Assembly (NCBI GenBank): GCA_010015745.1
Contig: ML978175.1
Location: 280,503-344,502 of the forward strand
From: Setomelanomma holmii
Taxonomy: Eukaryota > Ascomycota > Dothideomycetes > Pleosporales > Phaeosphaeriaceae
Direction: 5' to 3'
Length of the DNA: 64,000 nt
Shown here: piece by piece, positions 53,705 through 63,140 of the stretch
Numbering within the stretch: position 1 is the first letter of the stretch
Layout: every line of letters begins with the position of its first letter
Position numbers and translations under genes: made by a program
The notes under the pieces: model-generated
What the model was told of the DNA's origin: nothing
The model's database searches: none
Seen by the model: only the letters and a program-made list of their open reading frames with translations

Positions 53705-54874
53705 TCAGATCTTGGCATTCTGGTGACTGTGCGTGGCATCGATGGTGGTCTTTGCCGTGCGGACACCGTGTTCCCAGCTTCCATAACGCTCGTCGATCCA
53801 GCTGCTCAGGTCGAGCTTGTCTGTCTCCTGTCCACCTGCGATGCGGTTTGCGAGGCTCACTGCATCTTGGATTGCGGCATTCGCACCATTCCCTCCAACA
53901 ATTGGCTCAGCGTGGACAGCATCTCCCAACAAAACGATCCCTCCGTGTGCCAGATCTTGCAAGTTTTCTTTCGGTAAGAGAATCGTTCGCATCAACCAGT
54001 GCAGCAACCTGTCCTTTCGAACGTCTTTCGTATCCAACAATTGGCTTAGTGGCCCGTTGGGATCTGATTAAGATAGTGATTCTAGCTCCTCAAATAGAGC
54101 CTCTGGTATTTTTGATGCGCCGCGCAGTGTCCGGTCCGGCCTATATAAAGAGTCTGCTGCCCCACGTGAAGGTCGCGAGTAGGTCCAGCTCACGCTGACC
54201 TTGTCCTTCGAGTAATTGTCGTCGATGCTGAGCTTCAGTCGAACGTCGCCTTGTGTGAATTGGACCACGTTCGTATTGTTCAGATGAGGTTCGAAGCAGT
54301 CTTCGAATACGGCACGATCGATCCTTCGTTTTCCGTTGAATGCCACGAATGGCAGGATTATCAATTGGCTGTCGGGGAGAATCGAGCGCCTCATCGCCGA
54401 ATGCGGGCCGTCTGCACCAATGACTACATTGGTTTGTGTCTTGAGCCCATTCTCGAAATGCACAGTGGGCTGTTCGTCGGCACCTGATGAAGGCTCGACA
54501 TTCTGCAAGACATGTTCCCATCTGATATCTAGGCCCTCTCTTAACCATTCCTCAAGCCTCCCTCTGTGCACATGAAAGCAAGTGTCATCTTGACCAGACT
54601 CTTTCAAGAATCCCGCTGCAGAATGGTTGATGCTACCTTGACCACCAGTAGCCGCGTCGACAGCCACCTTGTTCTTGAAATTTTTCTCAGAAACATCGAG
54701 AGCTCTCAGCAATGGCGTGAAACTGGAAGCATATAAAGTAATACCGTGGTTGTGCGGAGCCGCAGAAGACGTGCGCTCATAAAGGACTGCTGAGATTCCC
54801 CGTTTCTGGAGACATCGTCCCAGCGTCAGACCGCCCAGGCCTGCACCGATGATGCTGATCGTTTGCTTGGCCAT
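53705..54874 (-). pseudogene. FAD-dependent monooxygenase gene interrupted by one TAA
   Basis: Reading from 54874, codons 1-268 encode the N-terminal part of a PHBH-type flavin monooxygenase: FAD-binding IIGAGLGGLTLGRCLQKRG and the ADG motif VVIGADGPHSAMRRS. A TAA (54068-54070) follows ELESLS, and the same frame continues SDPNGPLSQLL to the second FAD motif GIVLLGDAVHAEPIVGGNGA, ending at 53705. All motifs are in one frame, so the only lesion is the stop, giving 388 residues if it were read through. No intron can remove it. Such enzymes hydroxylate aromatic or polyketide substrates using NAD(P)H. It is convergent with the broken EthD-like gene, 41 bp apart. Confidence 0.78.
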
Positions 54875-55156
54875 TTGTGTAAAGGAACGGTGCTCATGTC
54901 AAATTGTGTCGTGGGGCTCACCATGATAGTGGGAAATGTTCCGATCGTGCACAGTTGATTGGTAGCGCGGATCGATGATATCCTGCCCACCTGGGCATGC
55001 TGGCCCCACCAGGCCCTGCCAAGACGTGCTACTAAACCGCCCGCATTCGGAGTTCATCACAGATCTTGATGCTACGGTTGTCTAAGGCTCGCTGTGTGGG
55101 CTGCAGTGAGCTATCGGTTGTGATGGCCTCGTAGAGCTTGTAGCCCTGGTATTGCT

Positions 55157-55555
55157 TCACCATTCCAGGCTCAAGCTCTCCGCCCAAGTCCCCGTCTTAC
55201 CGACCTTCAGGGCTTCCTCAACATTGCCACTTCCCAGGTCGCCGTTGTACAAGTGGGCGAAGCATCCCCGTCCAACCTCTTCCCATTTGATCTCGGCCTT
55301 GTTGGCTGCGTCTACATTGCCGTCTTCATCGGTGCCCGCAGCCAGTACATCATACTTGATCTTCAACAGCCACAGCTCTGAAAAGCTGCTGAACCATTTG
55401 TCTGCTGTGCTGGCTACTTGTTCCGACGTCGATAGGTGGATATATTCATCCATGCGGTCGAGATCTGAGAGTGGGAGACGTGGAGGAAGCGGCGAAGGTG
55501 GGGCAGACGGCAGAATCTTGTAGAGATAGTTCGGGAGAGGCGACGGTGCGGGCAT
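55157..55555 (-). CDS. DUF952 family protein
   Basis: A single exon encodes 132 residues. The pattern NYLYKILPS near the start, MDEYIHLSTSEQVASTADKWF in the middle, LLKIKYDVL, and IKWEEVGRGCFAHLYNGDL near the end matches the small DUF952 family (PF06108), usually 100-130 residues. Members are soluble, with an alpha/beta fold and conserved HLS and FxHLY motifs; the reaction is not established. A Pro-rich segment (APPSPLPPRLPLS) is inserted after the first strand. No targeting signal is seen. Confidence 0.85.
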   Translation of the reverse strand: MPAPSPLPNYLYKILPSAPPSPLPPRLPLSDLDRMDEYIHLSTSEQVASTADKWFSSFSELWLLKIKYDVLAAGTDEDGNVDAANKAEIKWEEVGRGCFAHLYNGDLGSGNVEEALKVGKTGTWAESLSLEW

Positions 55556-56167
55556 GATGGGGTAGAAATCGAGAAGGCGACGTCAGATATGCTTGATGGG
55601 TTGTGCAGTACTATGTGTCGATGCGAATTTTCAGATGCTGCAGCACGCTTTCGCGCCTTGGTCACGATGACAGTGATTTGTTGTGGCACAGATTACGTGA
55701 TACGCGCGACGGTTCACTAGCCATCCACAAGCCACCAGAGCCACAAAGCGCAGCCTTGAGGGACGAGCAGCAATGGACGCAAAAACTCACCAACTTATAT
55801 TCACTTCACTGTGCAAGCGGGAAGGGGTGTCAAGCGCCCGTAAGAGAACGGGTGACTGCGATCGTGACTGACCATCAGCGAGCTCCCTCATTCAACGCGA
55901 CTTCTGCAGAGCTGTACCGAAGCCAACGGCAACCGCCTCATATCAGTAACATCTGCGCACTCACAGCTATGCTCGCACGGTCGTTGAATCACACCAACTG
56001 CCGTTTCAACGTCACCCTTTGACGTTGGCCATTATTCCCTGCCTGCCTTGAACAGATCACTTATTTACGCCCAGAATCGCCATCTGAGTATCGGGACACA
56101 GGACCAAACCCAGAGTCGAATTCGCAATCAGCAGAACGAAACACCTTGCGTCCCTGACTCACCAAAT
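55556..56167. other. Divergent intergenic region, DUF952 gene / ipk1
   Basis: About 0.6 kb between opposite start codons. Frames in this region have no motif; the last 120 bases are open in the ipk1 frame but lack an ATG before 56168. Confidence 0.4.
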
Positions 56168-57523
56168 ATGTCAAACAGTCTGGCACACTCTACTGGGCCC
56201 GGACCAGAATCGGGACATGACAATGAGTCCCACTTGTTTACGCCCCATATTTCCTTGCTCGACCCCATACAAGCACCAATGGAAGTTCTAGCGGACGCAA
56301 GCGACGATTGGAGACTGGAGACTCGCTGCTGTTTGGCGAGAGCAGAAGACCGTGTACCACCTTCAGCCCTTGTTCGCTTCGAATACTTGAATCAAGGTGG
56401 AGCCAATGTCATCTTCAAGATCCTGCCGTGCTGGGATGCGAGCGTGGAACCCGGGCCACCCTTCTTCTTCATGGACTCCAAGTTGAACGGCACGATCGCT
56501 AGCCCAGTACACCGCGAGTCGCTCCTCAACCAAGTACTCCGTGTCAACAAAGGTCTGGACAAAACCCTCCGGTGTAACAAGGTCATCTCAGGATTTTACA
56601 AACATGTCCAGCCCCTGTTCATCCCAGGAGCGATCGATATTCTACTCGCTGATTCAACAACCTCCGAATCCAAGGTGTTCTCTTTCACTTTACCAGATCG
56701 GGATCTCACAAAACACCTAATGGAACATCGAGGAGTCATGTTGTATTCTAGTGTGATGGAGGACCTCACGTCGAAGACCGATGCAATCATTGCGGAATCT
56801 CGTCCAGACTCATCTGCCATCCGTCAGCGTACGTCCAATCGATGGGGCATCTGTCTTCCTGACATGTCGCCTATGGCCGGTTCCTCCGTCACGCTTGAAG
56901 TCAAGCCAAAGTGGTTAGCCCAGTCCCCAACAGCACCGGCTGATGCCAAGCGGTGCCGGACCTGTGCACTGCAGGTCGCAAAACCCAAGGATGGAATCAA
57001 GTACCTCTGTCCACTGCGACTAGTGGAGGGCGAATTTGACGACATCTATACATGGGTCTTGGCGCAGGTTGACGAACAGCTTGCAGGCAGTGTTCTTGAA
57101 CCGACCAAACATCATGTGGAGCTCAGCGCGCAGATCGCCTCACAGATCACAAGTTATCTTACTGTAGGCCACGGCAGGACTCTTCTCCTGCATCTCAAGC
57201 TTTTGCAGACTCAACTCGATCCCCAAGGTGTCCTACGTCGGGATAGTGTGTCTCTACACTCTAGAGCCTTGTTCGACCGTAACCTGCGCCTCGCCATGAC
57301 GCTCCGAGATTGCTCACTTTATGTCAAGGTCGGATACACTACCTCGAAAATGGATGCGGCTATCATCGACTGCAGACTCGGCGATCTCGATTTCAAGTCG
57401 CCCGACAAGATGGACGACTGGATGGACAAGGAGAGCGACCTCATCAAGCATGCTGCCTACTCACGGGACAATGAAGCGGATCTGGGTTGTGTTCTTCCAC
57501 GCAGTGGTGTAGCGCCGGGCTAG
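56168..57523 (+). CDS. ipk1: Inositol-pentakisphosphate 2-kinase
   Basis: A single exon encodes 451 residues. The N-lobe strand FEYLNQGGANVIFKI is the nucleotide-binding loop of the Ipk1 family (PF06090). LLNQVLRVNKGLDKTLRC and HVQPLFIPG follow. The signature VTLEVKPKWLAQSPTAP with KRCRTCALQ is characteristic; its Cys residues and downstream His form the structural zinc site known from plant Ipk1. The C-terminus has MTLRDCSLYVKV and ACRLGDLDFKSP-like sequence (catalytic-lobe strand). The enzyme phosphorylates Ins(1,3,4,5,6)P5 at position 2 to form phytate, needed for mRNA export via Gle1/Dbp5. The ATG at 56168 is chosen because the frame upstream (to 56048) opens only with a TTG. Confidence 0.92.
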   Translation: MSNSLAHSTGPGPESGHDNESHLFTPHISLLDPIQAPMEVLADASDDWRLETRCCLARAEDRVPPSALVRFEYLNQGGANVIFKILPCWDASVEPGPPFFFMDSKLNGTIASPVHRESLLNQVLRVNKGLDKTLRCNKVISGFYKHVQPLFIPGAIDILLADSTTSESKVFSFTLPDRDLTKHLMEHRGVMLYSSVMEDLTSKTDAIIAESRPDSSAIRQRTSNRWGICLPDMSPMAGSSVTLEVKPKWLAQSPTAPADAKRCRTCALQVAKPKDGIKYLCPLRLVEGEFDDIYTWVLAQVDEQLAGSVLEPTKHHVELSAQIASQITSYLTVGHGRTLLLHLKLLQTQLDPQGVLRRDSVSLHSRALFDRNLRLAMTLRDCSLYVKVGYTTSKMDAAIIDCRLGDLDFKSPDKMDDWMDKESDLIKHAAYSRDNEADLGCVLPRSGVAPG

Positions 57524-57878
57524 ATGGACGCAGAGCCGGTGAATTAATAGCGGTTTGATGAACAAGGACGGAGCATTTGCTTTACGCCGCCTGGTTGGGT
57601 ACACGTGTGCTGAGTATGAAGATGTCTGGGACTTGCAGATTTGCAAGGTGTAATAGATCGTTTTCTCTGCGGCTGTTACCGTACATTTGTTGTTGTTCTA
57701 CGGTTTGTCTTCACCTGTGTATCTATTCTTACCGTATTCGGCTGTGGGCTCACCGTCACCGCGCGTGCGCCATTTCACACGCCCATCCCATGACACAAAC
57801 TCCAACGTCCCTTTCGCCCGATCGTATCTTCCATTCTGACGTTGCAATCGATACTGCTACCTTGCGATCAACGCTACA
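57524..57878. other. Intergenic region
   Basis: ipk1 3' region and leader of the BTB remnant. No other feature. Confidence 0.35.
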
Positions 57879-58690
57879 GCTAGATGGAGTTCCTGGTGGA
57901 GTTCATGTTGGAGTACGCAACTCTTTCGATGCTAGCAGAATTTTCGCTGATGCCTAGCAGGCTTGTTGCGACTCGGGAGTACACCGACTTCACTTTCAAA
58001 GTGGTGGGTGGTGATGACCAGAAGGTGCACAGACTCGGCCTTGCGGGCCAGATCACCAGTGTTCCGACACTTCTTCTTAATCCACGACAGGGTAGGTTTC
58101 GATCATAAGACCTGACCTGATGAGGGACTCACTTGTTATTTAGGAAGTTGATTTGTTCGATCTTTTCCGCTGCGATGGGAATGACGAAGTTCAAGAGGCA
58201 GATGCACACACGAAGCTAGCCATGCGCGACGCCATGATCGATGTCTTCTCGTATTGCTACCTAGAAACCTACAACCCGAGCACCCACAAGTCTAGTATCG
58301 ACTTCAATGTTCGCGTCCTATCGCATCTTCTCACATATACCTTAGCACATCGATTCGAATTGCGAGGCCTAATTGACCTATTGGCGGAGCACTTCACTAA
58401 AGCATTCGCTTTGTACTTACGTCGTCGAGCGCGCAGGTTGATGCCATACTCAGGAAATGCTTTTCGCCCGAGTTTGTACAGAAGTCGGGACTTGGCGGCC
58501 ATGCCCTGTACTTACTCCATCAAACAGCACTGTCTGTATTCGGGAACAGACTCGCGACTCTCAAGACAGATGGCAAATTTGAGGAAGTGTTGTCCTTGTT
58601 GGAGGGTGTCCCGCTAGCGACCGCACAATGGTACAGTCAGCCTTCTACCTGCGAGGTCGAGTCTCAAGATGGATAGGAGAGTGACGAGAG
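57879..58690 (+). pseudogene. Eroded BTB/POZ-domain gene, copy A
   Basis: The start region (MEFLVEFMLEYATL) leads into YTDFTFKVVGGDDQKVH, a BTB first strand. After a frame change near 58030 the text continues SALRARSPVFRHFFLIHDR, the BTB signature. An intron-like gap (GTAGGT..TTTAG, about 58091-58143) is followed by EVDLFDLFRCDG and SYCYLETYNPS. Then comes a helical part (LLTYTLAHRFELRGLIDLL) like the end of fungal BTB domains. A further frame change near 58400 is needed to read ILRKCFSPEFVQKSGLGG onward. BTB proteins of this type are multi-copy in Dothideomycetes and mediate protein interaction, often as cullin-3 adaptors. At least two frame changes make this a pseudogene. Confidence 0.62.
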
Positions 58691-59035
58691 CGAATATGAA
58701 TACCAGGATGAGGAAGATGATGAGGTATCACCAGAAGTGCCTGCAGGCGACAGTGCGGAGAAGGAGTACTTGGCAGCTTGATCTGATGGTCTCGAGTCGC
58801 AACAAGCAGGATGGGTATATGCGTCAAGTTATGTGTGGTGGTGCGGAGATGAAATACTTTTTCGCGTGGTCATAGCGGAGGGTCATGCGATTCATTTTGG
58901 TCGTCTGGAAAGTGTCCGTTATTTTCCTTACTGGCATCACCAAACTTATCGCTAGTCTTATAGGCTCTGCAGGGTTTATAGGTCCAGTCAGACTCACCGT
59001 CGACTCCCGAGGCTATCTAACAGAACAGTCAAAGA
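58691..59035. other. Stretch between the two BTB remnants
   Basis: Residual coding-like sequence with many stops; no motif. Confidence 0.3.
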
Positions 59036-59974
59036 ACGTTGTATACGCTCCTGTCCAACGAAGGCTCTCGCAAGTTCGCTCACTTTGCCGTCGCTTGTGG
59101 CGCGGCCTATCGTTTGCTCCTTCCCATTGTCTTCACAGTACCTGCAGTACATGTATCACTTGCTGACAGAAGAGCTGTCTCACCTACTTGCAGCACTTTA
59201 ACCCAAAAAATGCCTTCAGCACTACACAAAACGCCATCGAACAACTTCTACGATGGACCCTTGCACACTGTAATGTTCTTGGACATCATGATTGACCTTG
59301 GTACAAGGAAGCATCCAGGACAAACTTCGATCTTGATCAAGAAATCGACATGGTTCCAGAAACACTGCCCTGGTCGAAAAGAAATCGAGCTCATCAGACC
59401 TTCACCGGAGCTCCTAGAGCACTTCTCCTTCCAAAACTGTGTCGAAGACCAATTCGAACATGGCTTCCGCTTGATGATTGCCTACTATTATATAGGTTCC
59501 TAATAAATTTTCGGGGGTCCGACGACACGCTGGAAATGAGGCAGGACGCTTCCCAATCCACCTGCTCGTGGGTCTCTTAGCACATACATACGGCATTGAT
59601 GGTCTCATTCAATACTCCGCACAGCATGCAGAGTCACTCGCTGATGCTCTGAGAGAAGAAGACTCCATGGTCTTTCTTCGACTCATCGAAATGATCATGG
59701 AGTATAAGGATTGGCCTAGTGATGATCCATGGAAAAAACTTGCTACCAAACACGTTCGGATCATCGTCAAGGAGGAGGGCGCAAAATAAAAAGGAGATCG
59801 AAAGGTTCTGAACGAGTGTGTTTGCATGGACTGCGGTACCATCTTCCGTTACCTTAGGCCTGAGAAGAGGCAGTCAACACTGCAGCTTCAGCACTGTCCA
59901 AATCGCGATGACGGCGTGGTAGTGGGTGATGCGAACGCCGGTTCAACGGTGAAGGCCGAGCGCAGAGAGGCTTG
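59036..59974 (+). pseudogene. Eroded BTB/POZ-like gene with C-terminal Cys/His motif, copy B
   Basis: The best piece (59206-59503) reads HTVMFLDIMIDLGTRKHPGQ, KKSTWFQKHCPGRKEIELI and FEHGFRLMIAYYY, resembling a divergent BTB core ending in the usual YYY/YLY turn. The frame then changes twice near 59500-59545 to reach IHLLVGLLAHTYGIDGLIQY and SLADALREEDSMVFLRLIEM, the helical region after a BTB domain. A TAA at 59787-59789 is followed in the same frame by a segment with CVCMDCGTIFRYL and LQLQHCPNRDD, a possible zinc knuckle, ending at a TGA near 59974. It is in the same orientation as copy A, about 350 bp downstream, but the two are only distantly alike. Confidence 0.55.
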
Positions 59975-60118
59975 AACATCCTGCAATGTCAGTGCATAGT
60001 ACCAGGGAAGAAGCATGAATAGAAGATATTGAGCATTTTCCCATTTAAAAAGTGTCGTTTATTGATTCGCTAATGCAGTTTCGCAATGTGCCTTTTCACA
60101 CCAGTGATGTCTACTACC

Positions 60119-61210
60119 TTATTCCTTCGCTCCATGGACGAATAGCCTCTTGCCAAAGGTTTCTTGGAATTGCTTCTCTCCTGGCTCACCAGCACGTCCA
60201 CCGAAAACCAGCTGACTCCTGAGCTTCCAGCCAAGAGGAATCCTCCAGTGGTCTGCAGCCTTCTGGTCGATCACTGGGTTGTAGTGCTGGAGGTTGGCGC
60301 CAAAGCCCTCAGCCTCAAGTGCTACCCACAGGGCATACTGGTGCATGGCGTTGGTGTGTTCGGACCAGTCACCGAAGTGGTGCGCGTAGAGGGGGAAAGC
60401 TTTGCGCAAGTTCTCCACGGGCTCAGGGTCTTCATAGAAGAGGATCTAGCATTCAAGGTCAGTTCATGTGAGCTCATCACCAAGGATGCTGAAGCTGGTT
60501 GGCGATCGCGGGGGCGCGGGTGGGGCAACTTGGAAGCTTCGAGAACCTCCACCACACGCAGGTTGCCCAAAACGCAGGTTATGCACCCCGTTCGCAGTGA
60601 ATGAAGGTCAACTTACAGATCCATATGCACCCTTGAAGCCATTGATCTTCTGCTCCGTCTTTGGCAATTGATCCTCGGGTGTGAGGGGCTTCAGAACCTC
60701 AAGCACGTAGTCCCAAAAGGTCTCGTGGTCCTTGTTCAGAAGGACGACGAGACGAGTCGACTGAGAGTTGAAGCTCGAAGGCACATGGAGGAGGGCTTTC
60801 TCGACGATGTCGGTGATTTGCTTGTCCGAAATGGGGGCTTGCTTGTTGAGCTGGTAGTATGTGCGGCGCTCCTTGACAGCGTCGAAGAAAGTCTTCTGGC
60901 CAGACATGGTTGCTAAAGTAGTTGAAAAAGATGCGTGTTGGTGGGAGGTAGCAGAGGTAGTTCGACGTATTGTTGTTGGACTCAAAGTAGGTGCAACCCA
61001 GAGGCTTTTGTACCCACGGGCTCCACGCCTGGCAATATTCTTCAACACTTGCGCCATCGAAGCAATTTGGGAAAGCGGTGGGTCAGTCCCTAGCTCCAGA
61101 CCCCCTTTGGGTGTCAGCAATTGTGGTTCGAAGACGAATCGTGGTGCCAGCAGAGCGAGAAAAAGTCCCGCTAGTAGGCCGATTAGGAGGGACTTTGCAG
61201 CCACGGCCAT
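60119..61210 (-). CDS. Nitroreductase-family oxidoreductase (Hbn1/Frm2-like) with N-terminal extension
   Basis: Two exons, complement(join(60119..60445, 60617..61210)), 306 residues from the first ATG; the 171-nt intron (GTAAGT..CTAG) is in phase 0. The core starts MSGQKTFFDAVKERRTYYQL at 60907 and matches the short fungal nitroreductases: HVPSSFNSQSTRLVVLL, KGAYGSILFYEDPE, HTNAMHQYALWVALEAEGFG, LGWKLRSQLVFGG. These bind FMN as dimers and are linked in yeast to oxidative and fatty-acid stress. From 60907 the protein would be 205 residues, the usual size. The frame continues upstream with MAQVLKNIARRGARGY at 61057, a basic Ser/Arg-rich sequence like a mitochondrial presequence, and a hydrophobic start (LLIGLLAGLFLALL) at 61210. 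Which start is used is open. Confidence 0.9.
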
Positions 61211-62408
61211 GACGTGATGCGTTGCGAAGTATTACAAAAGCTTCGCAGCGAATATCGACGTGCTTTGATAAGATATTCCTGCCCTCTCGACGGGCATCCT
61301 AGCATACGTAACCGGTGATTGAGATAATTTTCAGCCGTTGGGCCAGCGATGCAATGCATTGGCTAGGCCGGCCTGCTGGTAGAAAATGTGTATGATGTCG
61401 GCCATCGGCGAGCGGATGCTGTGCGAGCCGGCTGCTGACCAGAAGTCTTGGATTTTCAATCCATCTGTAAGCGAGCCAACGCGCTTCAATTCCGCTCTCT
61501 GCAGCCTCGTCTTCGCTGCGCGCGTCTATCCTTAACGACAAGCTTAGAGATGCTCGCGGACGGGCTGTCTTCCGATATGCTTTTCCTTCATAAACTATCT
61601 CTTTCAGCCACTTTCGGCTTTAACCATCCTTTGCGTGCAAATTGCTCTTTTTGGTGCTCCAGCCACAAGAAGTGATCGCACACATCCATCGAAGTAAAAT
61701 GCCTGTTTCCTAGGAATGCAGGCTCAGTATGGTGCCCATACCACGTCTTTCCATTTCCGACGGGACGTTACGACCTCCTCTTCCAAATGCAATGTTTAGG
61801 GCTACGTGAAAGAATACGCGGGATTTCAGGATGACTATACGTCGAAAGAACATGCTTGGAGGCCTTCACTGTCTTTCTCGCCTGTCGTCAGCCTATCGTA
61901 CATTCTTCGGTATTGTTTCGGTGGAGATGAAGAGGTGCGGTAGGAGCCTCTGTATTGAACAATTTCTTCTGTGACAAGCTTCGATTTGGAAATCTACTTT
62001 GCATGGGCAAGGCCGTGTTACCTTGTTTTCAACCGTCGGAAACCAACACTAACGGTCACGCTGAACTGCACTTATGACAACCGTGGTGTTTGGCCATGTT
62101 GCTTTGCACTGCCTCCTTATATCCTCATGGCTGGGCGAAGAGTCCTCGGTAGGACTTGTCTGAAGCCTTCGAATGCGAAATATGATGTCGGCTGATCCAG
62201 CTTCAGGCGCTGAGCCCTGGCGAATCTGCCTCACGGTAGCCTGTATCTCGCATTGGTCTAGAACATGACCTTGATGTGCTCGCAACTTGACCGGCTTCAG
62301 TGTGTCATCTATTATGAAGGCTCGGCTCACGAACGCTGAAATGAGCTCAAATTATACCAGTGGTCAAAGGACTCACAAAACACAACTTATTGTGGCGGGA
62401 CAAATCGC
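61211..62408. other. Divergent intergenic region
   Basis: About 1.2 kb between the nitroreductase gene and the gene at 62409. Short frames on both strands (for example 62049-62330 minus) have no motif. No repeat recognised. Confidence 0.4.
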
Positions 62409-63140
62409 ATGGCTCCAACAATGAATACAATTGCTCAGATCGAAGAAATGGCTATCAAGCCCGAGCTGATTTCCGAGCTGGAGAAGAAGGAGCTCATCAT
62501 TGCCGACACAGTTTCAGTAACCAGCACCACGACCCTCGGTGCCTCCGAACTTTCCTTTATACCGGCAAAGTCCTTCCACATAACCACACGGGGCAGACCA
62601 GTCTTTCACTTGCCTCTACCGCCCTTCGAGCTCGAGATCGTCATTCACAGCTTTGACGGCAGTGTTGCTTATACCTCAAAATGCACCAAGCGGAGCTCAG
62701 GCAATTGTGTGTTGTCCGGAGCAGATGGCAAATCACTCATCAGCACCAGTTACTTCTTCGGCCCATCCAAAGATCTTCTACTATGCCGGCTCGATGTGGC
62801 GCCAGGCACGACGTATGAGATAAAGACAACATCCAAGTGGACTTCTCGAGATCATACCTTCTCCCTGCCTGATGGCAGAACATTCGCCTGGCAGTACAAG
62901 AGAGAGGTTGGGTTTGGTGCAAAGGGAACCAAAGGAACTGCACTTGCGCTCGTGTTCGAAGGGAAGAGATTCGCGGCGTTGATCAGGAATGATGAAACGC
63001 GGACACCGGGCAGCAAATGTTGCAGTGCAGGAAACGGTGGTGAGCTGGTCTTAAGTGAGCACGCTGATGGAAAGAATGGGCTTGCTGAAGAGGTGGTTAT
63101 TGCAATATGTCTCTTAATGCTCAAAAAAGAGATCGATTAG
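62409..63140 (+). CDS. Conserved-looking protein, possible Tubby/LURP-one-like fold, 243 residues
   Basis: A single exon starts at an ATG after an A-rich leader. The sequence is soluble and rich in beta-type segments: FELEIVIHSFDGSVAY, GKSLISTSYFFGPS, TTYEIKTTSKWTSRDHTF, GRTFAWQYKREVG, TALALVFEGKRFAALI. It ends with an amphipathic or hydrophobic helix (EEVVIAICLLMLKKEID). A chain of strands around one C-terminal hydrophobic helix resembles the Tubby/LURP-one (LOR) fold, whose central helix is C-terminal; this is an inference by pattern only. No catalytic motif is visible. It lies directly beside the AT-rich block, so it marks the edge of normal composition. Confidence 0.7.
   Translation: MAPTMNTIAQIEEMAIKPELISELEKKELIIADTVSVTSTTTLGASELSFIPAKSFHITTRGRPVFHLPLPPFELEIVIHSFDGSVAYTSKCTKRSSGNCVLSGADGKSLISTSYFFGPSKDLLLCRLDVAPGTTYEIKTTSKWTSRDHTFSLPDGRTFAWQYKREVGFGAKGTKGTALALVFEGKRFAALIRNDETRTPGSKCCSAGNGGELVLSEHADGKNGLAEEVVIAICLLMLKKEID

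Noticed and set aside
16034..59789. Idea that TAA/TAG are reassigned as sense codons in this genome
   Set aside because: Well-defined intact genes here end at TAA (membrane-protein gene at 3341, carboxypeptidase, rom2) and TAG (PKA, ssk1, mannanase) exactly where the families end.
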